From contig NZ_CP123897.1 in assembly GCF_029910655.1 (NCBI RefSeq), positions 3,523,547 to 3,587,546 on the forward strand: DNA of 64,000 nucleotides, written 5' to 3'. This document shows, piece by piece, positions 1-9,895 of this stretch. Under the pieces are notes generated by a model that was not told where the DNA came from, did not search any database, and was given only the letters and a program-made list of their open reading frames with translations. Each line of letters begins with the position of its first letter. The stretch's first letter is position 1. Position numbers and translations under genes: made by a program. The stretch is from Methylomonas sp. UP202 (GTDB taxonomy: Bacteria; Pseudomonadota; Gammaproteobacteria; Methylococcales; Methylomonadaceae).

Positions 1-79
1 AAATATCCGCCAGATTGGTTGCTATCAACCGTTCGGGACGAACCCGCTATTCGGCCATCACCACCACCGCGACGACCTG

Positions 80-874
80 ATGAGAAACCGATTCAAACGC
101 GCCTATCGACGTTATCGGCTACGCGGCCACGCCATTCCCTTCCAAACCTGGACCCAAGCCACCGCTGAGTTACCTTTACTGCAAGGACTGACGCCAATCG
201 AACTGGCCCGCTTACGGGTGATGAGCTCGTTGTTTCTCCGCGAAAAAAACCTGGTCGGCGTGGATATTGACCTAAATACCAACATGCGCATCGTCATCGC
301 GACACAGTGCTGCCTGCCGGTTTTGTATTTGGGCTTGGCGCTGCTGTCCGGCTGGCTGGATGTCGTGGTTTATCCCGACGCCTTCGTCGTGGCGCATGAA
401 GACGTCGACGACGCCGGCGTCGTACATCAAGAACAGCGAATTCTGACCGGGGAAGCTTGGTCGGCGGGACCGCTGATATTGTCCTGGCAAGAAATCCTGG
501 AAGACATCGAATATCCGGAATCCGGACAAAACGTAATCGTTCACGAGATCGCCCACAAGCTGGATATGCGCAATGGGGTCGGCAACGGTATGCCGCCGCT
601 GCACGCCGATATGTCGGTGAGCGAGTGGACGACCGCGTTATCCGCTGCCTTCCGCCAATTGCGCCAGTATCCCGAGTTGCCGATTTCGAGCTGGATCGAT
701 CCTTACGCGGCCACCGATCCAGCCGAATGCTTCGCGGTGTTTAGTGAAGCGTTCTTCTGCACGCCTGCGATTCTGTTGGAACATTGTCCGGCGGTGTTCC
801 GACAACTGAACCTCTATTACCGCCAACAGCCGCATCGGCGTCGCGATCGACAACTAAACATCGACCATCGTTAA
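80..874 (+). CDS. mtfA: MtfA-type zinc metallopeptidase (M90 family)
   Basis: A 264-residue protein resembling E. coli MtfA, a cytoplasmic zinc aminopeptidase that binds the repressor Mlc and so affects glucose PTS expression. The zinc motif HEIAHKLD is visible near residue 155, followed by the family-typical RNG and later by a DPAECFAVFSEAFF stretch that supplies the third ligand region. Length matches the family (about 265). The chosen ATG overlaps a TGA at 78-80 that closes another frame running in from the left edge, so it may be translationally coupled to a gene outside the window. The MtfA frame itself is also open up to the left edge, so a longer N-terminus cannot be excluded. A regulatory link to Mlc in this organism is not shown by the sequence. 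Confidence 0.88.
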   Translation: MRNRFKRAYRRYRLRGHAIPFQTWTQATAELPLLQGLTPIELARLRVMSSLFLREKNLVGVDIDLNTNMRIVIATQCCLPVLYLGLALLSGWLDVVVYPDAFVVAHEDVDDAGVVHQEQRILTGEAWSAGPLILSWQEILEDIEYPESGQNVIVHEIAHKLDMRNGVGNGMPPLHADMSVSEWTTALSAAFRQLRQYPELPISSWIDPYAATDPAECFAVFSEAFFCTPAILLEHCPAVFRQLNLYYRQQPHRRRDRQLNIDHR

Positions 875-937
875 GCCCCCCGACCGGAAGCGCGTTGCAG
901 GCTCATCCGAAACCGATGGAAATCCATTCGACCGCGC

Positions 938-968
938 AAAAAAAGAAGGCGCGGATAACCGCGCCTTC
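938..968 (-). terminator. Intrinsic terminator of the metzincin lipoprotein gene
   Basis: Perfect 10-bp inverted repeat (GAAGGCGCGG at 945-954 and its complement at 959-968) with a four-base loop. On the minus strand it is followed by seven T's (938-944). It lies 22 bp past the stop codon of the minus-strand gene that ends at 991. Confidence 0.9.
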
Positions 969-990
969 CGTTACAACAGCAAATATTAGC

Positions 991-3327
991 TTACCAAGTA
1001 AAACTCGCCGCCACCTGGCCGCTGCCGTCGTAGGTATAACCGTTTTTGACGACGTTGCTAACGGTGTAGGCACAGGTTCCGGAGCTGCTGGTGGGCAGGC
1101 TGGAACTGCTGATACTGGCGATACCGGTGGAACCGGTCACGGCGGATTTAGCCCAGGTTTTGGAAATGTTACCGGTACTGGTTTTCGCCGAACAACTCCA
1201 CGAGCCGTTCACCGTGGCGTTAGCCAATGTAGCTTCGCCATACTTAACGGTCACTTTGGCCAAACACTCCGATTTGCCGCCCGTCAACAATCTGCGGATT
1301 ATCGCGGTGTTCGAGACTTTCATGCTGACGTTTACCGGCGCCTGAGCGACATTGATCGATTGCGTGGCGCTGTTTTTCAAGCCGACGTTATCGGTCACCG
1401 TCAGCGTGGCAGTATAGTTGCCCGGAGTTCCGTAGGTATGATCGACACTGGCGGTACTGCCATTCGTACTTCCGTCGCCGTAATTCCAATCATAACCGAC
1501 GATGGTGCCGTCCGGGTCGCTAGAGCCCGTACCATTGAATGTTACCTTGGACGGCGCATCGCTCGCGGTCGGTAATGCTGAAATGACGGCCGTCGGCGGG
1601 ATCAGTTTCACGACGTTTTTCGGATAACTACCGGTAATCTGGTACTGGCCAAGGCTAGCGTAATCCGAATAGCCGGTCGTCAAGTCGCCTTTACCGACGC
1701 CATCGATTTGCAGGAAATATTGACCCGCGTTCAAGGTAGCGCTCAGCGACGCCGACAGACTATCGACCGGATTTACCTCGCTGACCGACTTACCGGAAGC
1801 ATCGAACAATTTCAGAGCAATATCCAAATTACCGGCCACCGAACCCGAGGCCGCATTGAACTGAACGTCGCCGCCATCGGTGTAAAAAGTGAAGACGTCC
1901 AGGTCGGTATTGCGTTCGATAATGCCGGTTTGAACCACCGAGGTGGGATCGCCCGACAAAGGTGCGGCCGAGGCCATGCTGTCCGGAAAATCGTCGACTC
2001 GGATCGGAGCACCCGCCGCACTAATGACCGCAAGGTCGTCCTGAGCGTTATTGGCCCCAGGGTATTCGCCCTTACTCCATTGCGAAACGGGTTTGTAATA
2101 ACCGACCCCCATCAGCGGCGCCCAACCGGTGGCGCCGCTGCCGTGCCCCGAATAGTAACCGACACTGGCGGTGCCGTCGTGGTAGAGACTCAGATTGTGG
2201 CCAACTTCGTGAGATACCGCCTCGGCCACATATTTGGGGTTGCCGTTACCCAATTTATCGAAGAAAGCCCAAGCCGGTTGATAGCGGTTGGGCGAAGTGG
2301 ACGAATAAGACGAAAAGACGTTGACATAAGCAACGCCACCGCAGACCTGGCCGCAAAGTTCCGGCATCGATCGAGTGATGACCGCGCGGGTGCCGTATTG
2401 AGTGTCGCTACTGGTAAGGCGTTGCATCGCATCCGCCGCCGGCTCTTGCGTCGTCACATCCACGTCGAACGGCGCGTAGTCTTCCGCCACGCGTTGCCAG
2501 ATTTCGCGGATGTTGTTCAACTCCGTGGTGCTGAATCCGTTGGGATTGCCATCCGTATCGTAGGCCTGAGCAGTCAACGTACCGTTGTACCAAGTGGTGT
2601 TGATGGCCTGATGACCGTTGAAATCCAGGTAAATGACGCGATTGGAATCGGGTTTGCTGTGCAGCGTGAACGGATCGGTCGTCGAGGCGGCGATCGCGGC
2701 GTAAGTACTGCCGCTTCCCTCCGCCGTCGCCGCGTCGGCGCTATCGGCGGTCGCGGTCTCGCCGGCACCCTGCTTGGGGTCGGGCTGGATATCCGACTCT
2801 ATGTATAGCAAGCGGCCGCCTTGATCGATCCAAGCGGTCTGGTCGCTTTTTAAAATATTCTCCAAGCGTTCGGCGGACATCCCATAGGCCTTGGCCACCA
2901 AGGCCAGATTGTCACCTAGGGCGTCGACGGCGGCCTGGCCGTTGAGCTTCTCCTTCAACGAGATTTGCGGAAACGGCGATTCGGTTTCGTCCGACGACGG
3001 CAAATCGCCAATGTTGGCCAACGATTTTTGCGAGTTCGCCTTAACCACGCTCAACGGATTTTCGAGACCGGAACCGTTCAAACCGGTGACGATGGCCTGT
3101 ACTCGGCCATTCGAAAGCAAAGTCAAGACATAGTTGTAGCCGACCAAAGCTTTAGCCGCATCGTCCTGATTGGAAAAATACAGTGTCTCTTTCAAGAGAC
3201 TACCGGTACCGGCGGGCGGATACGACTGGCTCACGTCGCCTTCCGTCTGAGCGGTCTGATCGGGAGTGACGGCACACCCTACAATAGTCGTGAGAGCGGC
3301 CGTGGCAACAAATAGTTTTGTATTCAT
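991..3327 (-). CDS. Secreted metzincin-like lipoprotein with PKD domain
   Basis: A 778-residue protein. The ATG at 3327 is chosen over an upstream in-frame TTG because GGAAG sits just upstream and it starts a clean lipoprotein signal peptide with lipobox IVGC (Cys18). A zincin motif HEVGHNLSLYHD (His373, Glu374, His377, His383) fits the metzincin pattern HExxHxxxxxHD, but the usual glycine at the eighth position is serine. PLMG about 30 residues later could be the Met-turn. A PKD domain spans about 577-660 (DPDG, DWNYGDG, YGTPGNYTATLTVTD), followed by a Ser/Thr-rich beta-type C-terminus. Inferred role: outer-membrane-anchored or surface protease or adhesin. Substrate unknown. It is monocistronic, with its own terminator just downstream. 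Confidence 0.82.
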   Translation of the reverse strand: MNTKLFVATAALTTIVGCAVTPDQTAQTEGDVSQSYPPAGTGSLLKETLYFSNQDDAAKALVGYNYVLTLLSNGRVQAIVTGLNGSGLENPLSVVKANSQKSLANIGDLPSSDETESPFPQISLKEKLNGQAAVDALGDNLALVAKAYGMSAERLENILKSDQTAWIDQGGRLLYIESDIQPDPKQGAGETATADSADAATAEGSGSTYAAIAASTTDPFTLHSKPDSNRVIYLDFNGHQAINTTWYNGTLTAQAYDTDGNPNGFSTTELNNIREIWQRVAEDYAPFDVDVTTQEPAADAMQRLTSSDTQYGTRAVITRSMPELCGQVCGGVAYVNVFSSYSSTSPNRYQPAWAFFDKLGNGNPKYVAEAVSHEVGHNLSLYHDGTASVGYYSGHGSGATGWAPLMGVGYYKPVSQWSKGEYPGANNAQDDLAVISAAGAPIRVDDFPDSMASAAPLSGDPTSVVQTGIIERNTDLDVFTFYTDGGDVQFNAASGSVAGNLDIALKLFDASGKSVSEVNPVDSLSASLSATLNAGQYFLQIDGVGKGDLTTGYSDYASLGQYQITGSYPKNVVKLIPPTAVISALPTASDAPSKVTFNGTGSSDPDGTIVGYDWNYGDGSTNGSTASVDHTYGTPGNYTATLTVTDNVGLKNSATQSINVAQAPVNVSMKVSNTAIIRRLLTGGKSECLAKVTVKYGEATLANATVNGSWSCSAKTSTGNISKTWAKSAVTGSTGIASISSSSLPTSSSGTCAYTVSNVVKNGYTYDGSGQVAASFTW

Positions 3328-4002
3328 AATCGACTTCCAAAGTATGAGCAAGATCCAGTCGATGAGTGCGAATCACGCGGCGCATCAAGACCAAAATCCT
3401 TGCGACAAAAATTAATCGAAAAAGCTGACCGCCAGTAGGGAGTATGTGTTTGTTTTAAGCTGAACTATCGAAACGCATATCCCTGGTGATCCGGAATTTG
3501 CATTAGAAGCTTGGCAATAAACCTCGCGCGACTTGGAGCGGTAAAAAGATTATTGAGTTAACGCCGTCGATTCTTGGCTAGCTAGCCTACTCAAATTCGA
3601 GTGTCTCTGGCACACCGGTTATAGGGAAATTTGACGACAGACAGGTTATAGCCCAACGCGGCCGATTCGGCTAGCCTGGATCTTGGAGCCGGTTTAGAAA
3701 ATGAAGCGTAGTTCCGATTCGCGATTTTAAAAGCCGCCGCGTTCGACGATTGCGATAATCTTTTCGCCCGCATCACGAACGCTGCCGCCTCGCCATACAA
3801 GAACGGTGTCCGATAGCGTTTACGCCGAGAAAATGCCCTATTCCACTTCGAATTCCGTGAGACTGTCGTTCAGCGCCGAAAGACGCCGCTCCACCAACGG
3901 CCCTCGGCATTCACGCTCGCTGATAGGAGTTTGGGCTATCCGTCTGCACGGGGTTCCAACACTCGCCGTCCAGGCGTGTTGATCGCCCGCAAGCCGCGCC
4001 GA
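3328..4002. other. Intergenic stretch without a convincing gene
   Basis: About 675 bp between the start of the metzincin lipoprotein gene and the end of a small membrane protein gene. Short open frames exist (for example 3591-3800 minus) but have no ribosome-binding site and no recognisable protein character. The part next to 3327 must hold the promoter of the lipoprotein gene, though I cannot pick out a clear -35/-10 pair. Confidence 0.5.
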
Positions 4003-4452
4003 TCAGCGATTATTCCGGTACATATCCTGCTGACGTTCGATGGCTTCGGTCAGGTTATAACCCTGGTCGTTGAGCAAATCGCCGACAAAAAACAAACGCA
4101 TCTCGAATATCCAGGCGATTTTCTTTTGCTTATTGTTTTCCACGACAATCGTCGCCAGCCTGGGGTTATTATCGACTACCTGACTTACGACGGTTTTCGG
4201 ATTATTCGGGTCTTCGTTCAACGCGCCGGATACGATCCGCTGTGCGTATTCCAGCGTCAATACCGAGCGAGTGGCCGGGGCCGCCGCATTTTTTTCGTCT
4301 ATCATCGACTGCGCTTTGAAATAGCCGATGTCATAGGCCAGTTTGGCGACAACACTCACGGCTATCGCGATTGCCCAGATCGACAAGCCGATCTTCAAGC
4401 GGCGTCTGACTTGGGGGTGGGAAAGTCTTCTAACTAAAACGCTAAACTTCAT
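4003..4452 (-). CDS. Hypothetical single-pass membrane protein
   Basis: A 149-residue protein if started at the ATG at 4452 (MKFSVLVRRL). Upstream in-frame starts would add up to 23 residues, so the start is uncertain. After a basic N-terminus there is one hydrophobic segment (WAIAIAVSVVAKLAYDIGYF, about residues 26-45), then a polar domain with LTLEYAQRIVSGAL and ATIVVENNKQKKIAWIFEMRLFF. This suggests an inner-membrane anchor with a soluble domain. I do not recognise the family. It lies 129 bp downstream of corA on the same strand and could be co-transcribed with it. Confidence 0.6.
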   Translation of the reverse strand: MKFSVLVRRLSHPQVRRRLKIGLSIWAIAIAVSVVAKLAYDIGYFKAQSMIDEKNAAAPATRSVLTLEYAQRIVSGALNEDPNNPKTVVSQVVDNNPRLATIVVENNKQKKIAWIFEMRLFFVGDLLNDQGYNLTEAIERQQDMYRNNR

Positions 4453-4581
4453 TGTATGGTGTTTCCGTGGCGCCATTCGCCGGTTTTTGATGGTTGAAAC
4501 AGTTGAGGGATTTAAAAACAAACATTCAATCAGGGCATCGGCTATCCATCATCTCTATAATTTGGTCCTTACGAACACGAC

Positions 4582-5571
4582 TCACAACCAGCCGGACCGC
4601 TTCAAGCGCCAATACAGCAGCAAGCTACTCAAGGCCACGCCGCCCAGCACCAACGGGTAACTAAAGGTCCACTCCAGCTCCGGCATGTGGCGGAAGTTCA
4701 TACCGTACCAACTGAACACCATCGTCGGGATCGCCAGAATCGCCCCCCAACCGGCCAGACCTTTGACCACTTCGTTCTGGCGCACGGTTTCGAAGGTCAG
4801 GTGAACCTGCATCGCTGCGATCAGCATCTCGCGCATGCCTTGAATCGATCGGTCTATGCGCTTGATATGGTCGGCGATGTCGCGAAAATAAAACCGCACG
4901 TCCTTCGGTATCAAGCCGTTATGAAAGCGCATCAATTCGTTGCAGATGTCGATCACCGGCGTGATCGCCGCTTCCAGCATCAACAGCTCGCGCTTTAGTT
5001 CGTACAAGCCTTCCATGGTCTGCCGACTGGGCCGTTGCTCGAAAATCGCCGACTCCAGTACCTCGAAGCGCTGTTGCAAGCCGTCGATCACCGGGACATA
5101 GTTATCGACGATAAAATCCATGATCGAATACAGCGCAAACCCCGGTCCCTTCGCCAATTGCTGCGGCATCGCCTCGCAACGCCCGCGCACCTTGGCGTGA
5201 CTCAGCGACGAACCGTGCCGCACCGTCACCAGAAATTTCGCCCCCATGAACAAGTGGGTTTCGCCGAATTCCACTTTGTCGTCGACCAGTCTGGCCGTAT
5301 GCAGCACGATGAACAACGAATCGGCGTATTCCTCGATTTTCGGTCGTTGGTGAGCGGCGCAGGCATCTTCGATTGCCAAATCGTGCAAACCGAACTCTTG
5401 TTGCAACTCGGCCAACAAGGCCGAATTGGTTTCGCGCAAGCCCAACCACACGAAGGTCTGATCCTGCCGGATCACTTCGCTAATGTCCGGAATCGACACC
5501 TCGCCGACGCTGACGCCGTTGTGGTAGGCCACGCATTTCATAATCATGCTGCTATCGATGGATTCGGCCAA
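4582..5571 (-). CDS. corA: CorA-family magnesium/cobalt channel
   Basis: A 329-residue protein with the CorA architecture: a large cytoplasmic alpha/beta N-terminal domain, a long helix, and two C-terminal transmembrane segments. The signature YGMNF sits at the end of the first (after AILAIPTMVFSW); the second is YPLVLGGVALSSLLLYW, and the tail is basic. The family mediates Mg2+ (and Co2+/Ni2+) influx as a pentamer in the inner membrane. The TTG at 5571 has AGGGG six bases upstream; ATGs at codons 9 and 11 have no comparable site, so TTG is preferred. It starts 10 bp after the stop of the upstream lipoprotein gene, which suggests one operon. Confidence 0.9.
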   Translation of the reverse strand: MAESIDSSMIMKCVAYHNGVSVGEVSIPDISEVIRQDQTFVWLGLRETNSALLAELQQEFGLHDLAIEDACAAHQRPKIEEYADSLFIVLHTARLVDDKVEFGETHLFMGAKFLVTVRHGSSLSHAKVRGRCEAMPQQLAKGPGFALYSIMDFIVDNYVPVIDGLQQRFEVLESAIFEQRPSRQTMEGLYELKRELLMLEAAITPVIDICNELMRFHNGLIPKDVRFYFRDIADHIKRIDRSIQGMREMLIAAMQVHLTFETVRQNEVVKGLAGWGAILAIPTMVFSWYGMNFRHMPELEWTFSYPLVLGGVALSSLLLYWRLKRSGWL

Positions 5572-5581
5572 AGGCTTCCCC

Positions 5582-6772
5582 TTATTTGGAAATCGTGATG
5601 ACGGGAGCCCCGGATTGGGCGAACTGGGTCATCGTCATTTGAAAAATCTGACAGAGCAGCCGAAAGCCTTCCCGGTTCCATTGATAGCCGGTTTCAGGGC
5701 GAAGCGAATAGTAACGGTCGCCCAAGCGCACGCTCAGATCGTCGTCGGGCTCGTCGCCCACCGTCAAGGCCAGCGTCTCCGCCGGATTTTCGCGAACTTC
5801 CGGCGTGGCCGGATGGCGGGCCACCGAATATTCGGGCATATCGCCCAAGGTTTGGCCGACGAAATTCAATACGTTGTGAAAACTGCGCAAGCGGAACACG
5901 CCGTGCAACGGCCACTCGCCACCCGGAAATCCGGGACGAATATCGACACTGACATCGTTGTCGGCGCCCTGCTCGGCTTCCTGCTGCAAACGCATCCGTT
6001 CCTCGTTGCTTAAGGTAGCCGGATCGTAATTGGTCAGCACGATCCGGCCGACCTCGCGCTTGGTCAATGTCAGTTGTTTACGCGCCGGATCGAAAGTCAC
6101 TTGGTAGTTTTTTTCGAGCGCCGCCAGTTGTTCGGCCGGCAACGCATCGGCCGGCAAAGTCCAACTACGTTCGAACAACAACGGCTCGACGAACAAGCGA
6201 TGACGGTCCTGAATCGACGATAAATGCAACACGGCCTGGCGAAATACCCGATAACCATCGGCGTCCGCAGGCAAGTTGCGATGGATGCCGGCTTGATCTC
6301 CGCCGGACAAGCGCAGCTCGCCGGCCAACAGGCGCAGTAACAAATCCACGTCCACGCCTTGCCTGAGCAACATCGTCAGCTTGCTTTCCTGAAACGGCGT
6401 CAACAAGCGGCGGGTGAATTCCTCGCCTTCGATCGGTACGATGCTAATGGTCGGATTCTCGGACAGGCTACCGCCGAACACCGGCGTCAACAGCGAGCCG
6501 GTCGGTCCGGTCAGCGCCGGCGTGGCGCCGGCATTGAGCTGGAAATTGAAGGTGGCGGCGATATTGGATACGCCGGTGAAATGCAGCGGTTGGTGTTGAT
6601 GGGCGCGGGCGATGTTTAGCAGCAACTGCTTCGCCAACACGTCGTTAGTGGCCTTATCGTACTCGATGACGGCCCTGTCCAGGGCCGGCGGCGAAACGCA
6701 TCCCGCCAAGCTCAACGCCAACCCCGCCGCCAACGCCCTGCGCCCGCCGGTCATCCCGTAGCCGCTCCACAT
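5582..6772 (-). CDS. Uncharacterised lipoprotein upstream of corA
   Basis: A 396-residue protein with a lipoprotein signal peptide (lipobox LAGC after a hydrophobic Leu/Ala run, about residues 14-25). The ATG at 6772 has GAGGAA six bases upstream; the internal ATG at 6754 is weaker. The mature protein begins with a helical segment (VIEYDKATNDVLAKQLLLNI), then a Gly/Thr/Ser-rich stretch and further mixed alpha/beta sequence. No catalytic motif is recognised. The short distance to corA on the same strand suggests co-expression. A functional link to metal transport is not shown by the sequence. Confidence 0.75.
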   Translation of the reverse strand: MWSGYGMTGGRRALAAGLALSLAGCVSPPALDRAVIEYDKATNDVLAKQLLLNIARAHQHQPLHFTGVSNIAATFNFQLNAGATPALTGPTGSLLTPVFGGSLSENPTISIVPIEGEEFTRRLLTPFQESKLTMLLRQGVDVDLLLRLLAGELRLSGGDQAGIHRNLPADADGYRVFRQAVLHLSSIQDRHRLFVEPLLFERSWTLPADALPAEQLAALEKNYQVTFDPARKQLTLTKREVGRIVLTNYDPATLSNEERMRLQQEAEQGADNDVSVDIRPGFPGGEWPLHGVFRLRSFHNVLNFVGQTLGDMPEYSVARHPATPEVRENPAETLALTVGDEPDDDLSVRLGDRYYSLRPETGYQWNREGFRLLCQIFQMTMTQFAQSGAPVITISK

Positions 6773-6937
6773 GTTTGCTTCCTCAAAACGTCATCCTACC
6801 GCGAACTCGCACTCTCAGACCGTTCATTTTATCAGCAATGCCCGATCCCGAGCAGCGTCGTCGCCGACATTTACCATCCGGAATCACTCGGCCACCGCTA
6901 AACTAAACGACACGCTAGCCGACCGCACGAAGCTACC

Positions 6938-9643
6938 ATGAAAATTCACCACCTAACGCCCGAGGAAGCCCTCGACAGTCTCGGTTCGGGCCCCAACGGC
7001 CTGGCCGATACGACAATTGAAGGCCGCTTGCGCGAGTTTGGTTTCAACCGTCTCGAAGAAACCCGAAAAAAATCGCAGTGGCTGTTGTTTGCAGGGGAGT
7101 TTTTACACTTCTTCGCGCTGATACTCTGGCTGGCGGCCGGTCTGGCCTTCTTCGCCGAGTCCCAACAACCCGGCGAAGGCATGGCGACGCTGGGTTACGC
7201 AATATTGGGCGTGATCGCGATCAACGGCTGCTTCTCGTTTTGGCAGCGCGTCCAGGCCGAGCAGGCCATTGCCGCGCTACGCAAATTATTGCCGAACCAG
7301 GTCAAAGTAGTGCGCGACGGCGCGCTGTGCCGAATTCTCGCGGACGAACTGGTGCCCGGCGACGTGCTGGTCTTGCAGGAGGGCGACAACGTCCCGGCCG
7401 ATTGCCGACTGCTGGAGGCTTTCAACCTGCGGGTGAATAACTCGACCATCACCGGCGAATCCCTACCCAAGGGCCGCGACGCTCTACCGTCGGCGGCCGA
7501 AGACCTGGCGCAAAGTCGTAACATTCTGCTGGCCGGCACCTCGGTGGTCGCCGGCGAGGCCAAGGCCGTGGTGTTCGCCACCGGCATGCACACCGAATTC
7601 GGCAAAATCGCCCACACGCTGAAAACCACGATCAAGGGCCAATCGCCGTTGCAACGCCAGATCGCTCGGCTGAGCCGCTTCGTCGCGCTACTGGCGCTGT
7701 TGCTGGGCGCGGCATTTTTTCTGATCGGCCAGGCCATCGGCCTGAGTTTCTGGGAAAATTTCATGTTCGCGATCGGCATCATCGTCGCCAACGTACCGGA
7801 AGGCCTACTGCCGACCGTGACACTGGCCTTGGCAATGGCCACCCAGCGCATGGCCAAGCGCAACGCCTTGATCCGCAATTTGCCGTCGGTGGAAACCCTG
7901 GGCTCGACCACGGTCATCTGCACCGATAAAACCGGCACGCTGACCCAGAACCGAATGGCGGTCAAACAACTATTTCTGGACAATCGCCACTGTCGACCGG
8001 ACGAATTGGGCCGCGACAGCCTGCGACACCATGCCGAGTTCCTGGCCTGCGCGGCCCTATGTCACGATCTGAAACGCGTCGAAGGCCAGCACTTGCTCGG
8101 CGACCCGATGGAAGTGGCGCTGGTCAATTTGGCTCACGACCAAGGCATGCGCGTGGCCTATCCCAAAATCGGCGAAGTGCCGTTCGACACCGACCGCAAG
8201 CGCATGTCCACGCTGCATGATACCCCGGCCGGCAAGCGGCTGTATTGCAAGGGCGCGCTGGAAATGGTGCTACCGCTGTGCTCGCAAATCGCCGTCGCCG
8301 ATCAGATTCTGCCGCTGGACGACGCCGGCCGCCGCACACTCCAGGACGCCTTGCAGACCATGGCCGATCAAGGCTTGCGGGTACTGGCCCTAGCCCACCG
8401 CCCACTGACCGACAGCGCTGGCGCCGACCCTGAAGCGGCGATGATCTTCAGCGGCCTGGTCGGCCTGGAAGATCCGCCGCGCCCGGAAGTCGCCGACGCC
8501 ATAACCCAATGCCGGATCGCCGGGATCAAAGTCATCATGGTCACCGGCGACCATCCGCACACGGCGGTCGCGATCGCCCGCCAAATCGGTCTGGTGCAAT
8601 CCGACCATCCCAAGGTCATCACCGGCGACCGGCTGAAAAAACTCACGCCCAGCCAATTGCAATTGGCCTTGGATGCGCCGGAAATTGTGTTCGCCAGGGT
8701 AGGCGCCGATCAGAAAATGCACATCGTCGAAGCGTTGCAGCGGAAGCGGCAAGTGGTCGCGGTGACCGGTGACGGCGTCAACGACGCGCCGGCCTTGAAG
8801 AAGGCCGACATCGGCATCGCGATGGGCCTGGCGGGCACCGACGTCGCCAAGGAGGCCGCCGACATGATTTTGCTGGACGACAATTTCGCCAGCATCGTCG
8901 CCGCGATCGAAGAAGGCCGCGCGGTGTTCGACAACATTCGCAAATTCTTGACCTACATCCTCACCTCCAACGTCCCGGAAGTGATTCCCTACCTGGCCTT
9001 CGTGCTGTTCAAGATTCCGCTGCCGTTGACCATCCTGCAAATTCTGGCGGTCGATCTGGGCACCGACATGCTGCCGGCCTTGGGGCTGGGCGTCGAGAAA
9101 CCCGATGCGGCGGCAATGCGCAAGCCTCCGCGCTCGAGCCAGGAGTCATTGATCGACTGGCGCCTGCTGGCCCGAGCTTACGGATTTCTCGGCTTGCTGG
9201 AAGCCGCGGCGGCAATGGCGGCGTTTTTCTTCGTGCTGAACGCTGCCGGCTGGGACTACGGTGCCAGCCTGCCGCGCCACGATCCGCTGTACCTGCGGGC
9301 CACGACCGCCTGCCTGACCGCGATCATTGTGATGCAAATCGCCAACGTGTTTCTGTGCAAGCAACGCCAGCGCGGCCTGCTGGCCACGCCCCTGCTGGAC
9401 AACCGGCTAATACTGGCCGGCGTCGGCGCGGAGATTGCGCTGATCCTCGCCATCGTCTACACGCCGTGGGGCAATCTGTTGTTCGGCACCGCGCCGCTCG
9501 GCCACGAAGTCTGGCTGTTCACGCTGCCGTTCGCGCTGGGCCTGCTAATCTGCGAAGAATTGCGTAAATGGCTGGTGCGCCGCTTCGCGCCGTTTCCGCG
9601 TCACGTTAAATCGCCTGTGCTCCGCCGAAGCCGGCGGTGTTAA
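6938..9643 (+). CDS. Type II cation-transporting P-type ATPase
   Basis: A 901-residue ion pump. Domains in order: cation ATPase N-terminal domain (about 3-75), TM1-2, actuator domain with TGES (residues about 173-176), TM3-4 with VPEGLLPTVT, phosphorylation motif DKTGTLTQNRM, nucleotide-binding domain with KGALE, hinge motifs TGD and GDGVNDAPALKKADIGIAMG, and a C-terminal group of membrane segments. The TM4 and DKTG surroundings (VANVPEGLL, ETLGSTTVICTDKTGTLTQNRM) resemble the Na+/K+-ATPase-like (IIC) branch more than SERCA-type Ca2+ pumps, so Na+, K+ or H+ is plausible. Transported ion not determinable by eye. It stands alone, convergent with mdtABC. Confidence 0.9.
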   Translation: MKIHHLTPEEALDSLGSGPNGLADTTIEGRLREFGFNRLEETRKKSQWLLFAGEFLHFFALILWLAAGLAFFAESQQPGEGMATLGYAILGVIAINGCFSFWQRVQAEQAIAALRKLLPNQVKVVRDGALCRILADELVPGDVLVLQEGDNVPADCRLLEAFNLRVNNSTITGESLPKGRDALPSAAEDLAQSRNILLAGTSVVAGEAKAVVFATGMHTEFGKIAHTLKTTIKGQSPLQRQIARLSRFVALLALLLGAAFFLIGQAIGLSFWENFMFAIGIIVANVPEGLLPTVTLALAMATQRMAKRNALIRNLPSVETLGSTTVICTDKTGTLTQNRMAVKQLFLDNRHCRPDELGRDSLRHHAEFLACAALCHDLKRVEGQHLLGDPMEVALVNLAHDQGMRVAYPKIGEVPFDTDRKRMSTLHDTPAGKRLYCKGALEMVLPLCSQIAVADQILPLDDAGRRTLQDALQTMADQGLRVLALAHRPLTDSAGADPEAAMIFSGLVGLEDPPRPEVADAITQCRIAGIKVIMVTGDHPHTAVAIARQIGLVQSDHPKVITGDRLKKLTPSQLQLALDAPEIVFARVGADQKMHIVEALQRKRQVVAVTGDGVNDAPALKKADIGIAMGLAGTDVAKEAADMILLDDNFASIVAAIEEGRAVFDNIRKFLTYILTSNVPEVIPYLAFVLFKIPLPLTILQILAVDLGTDMLPALGLGVEKPDAAAMRKPPRSSQESLIDWRLLARAYGFLGLLEAAAAMAAFFFVLNAAGWDYGASLPRHDPLYLRATTACLTAIIVMQIANVFLCKQRQRGLLATPLLDNRLILAGVGAEIALILAIVYTPWGNLLFGTAPLGHEVWLFTLPFALGLLICEELRKWLVRRFAPFPRHVKSPVLRRSRRC

Positions 9644-9895
9644 TTCGACGTTGACGGCCTCATGCGCACCCTTTCCCTGGCGGTTCGGCATGCAACTCGG
9701 CGAAACGATCTAAATGCGTTCCATCAAGGCGCCGCGACTCTCCTCCGAGCAGAGGCGGGTGGCGGCGCCGGGCCGATTTAGCTTGGTCGGAGCGGCCGGC
9801 CGGGACAAAACGCTGGAAATGCCCGGCTATCGGCATGATCTTGATCCCTGAGTCGCGCGCAGGCGACCAGGTCAAGTCACGCGGCCCCGTGTGCG

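Noticed and set aside
1708-2808. A 366-codon plus-strand frame opposite the metzincin lipoprotein
   Set aside because: Shadow of the minus-strand gene, which has a signal peptide, zinc motif, PKD domain and terminator.
9660-9875. A 71-codon minus-strand frame between mdtC and the P-type ATPase
   Set aside because: No ribosome site, no recognisable composition; probably non-coding 3' sequence.
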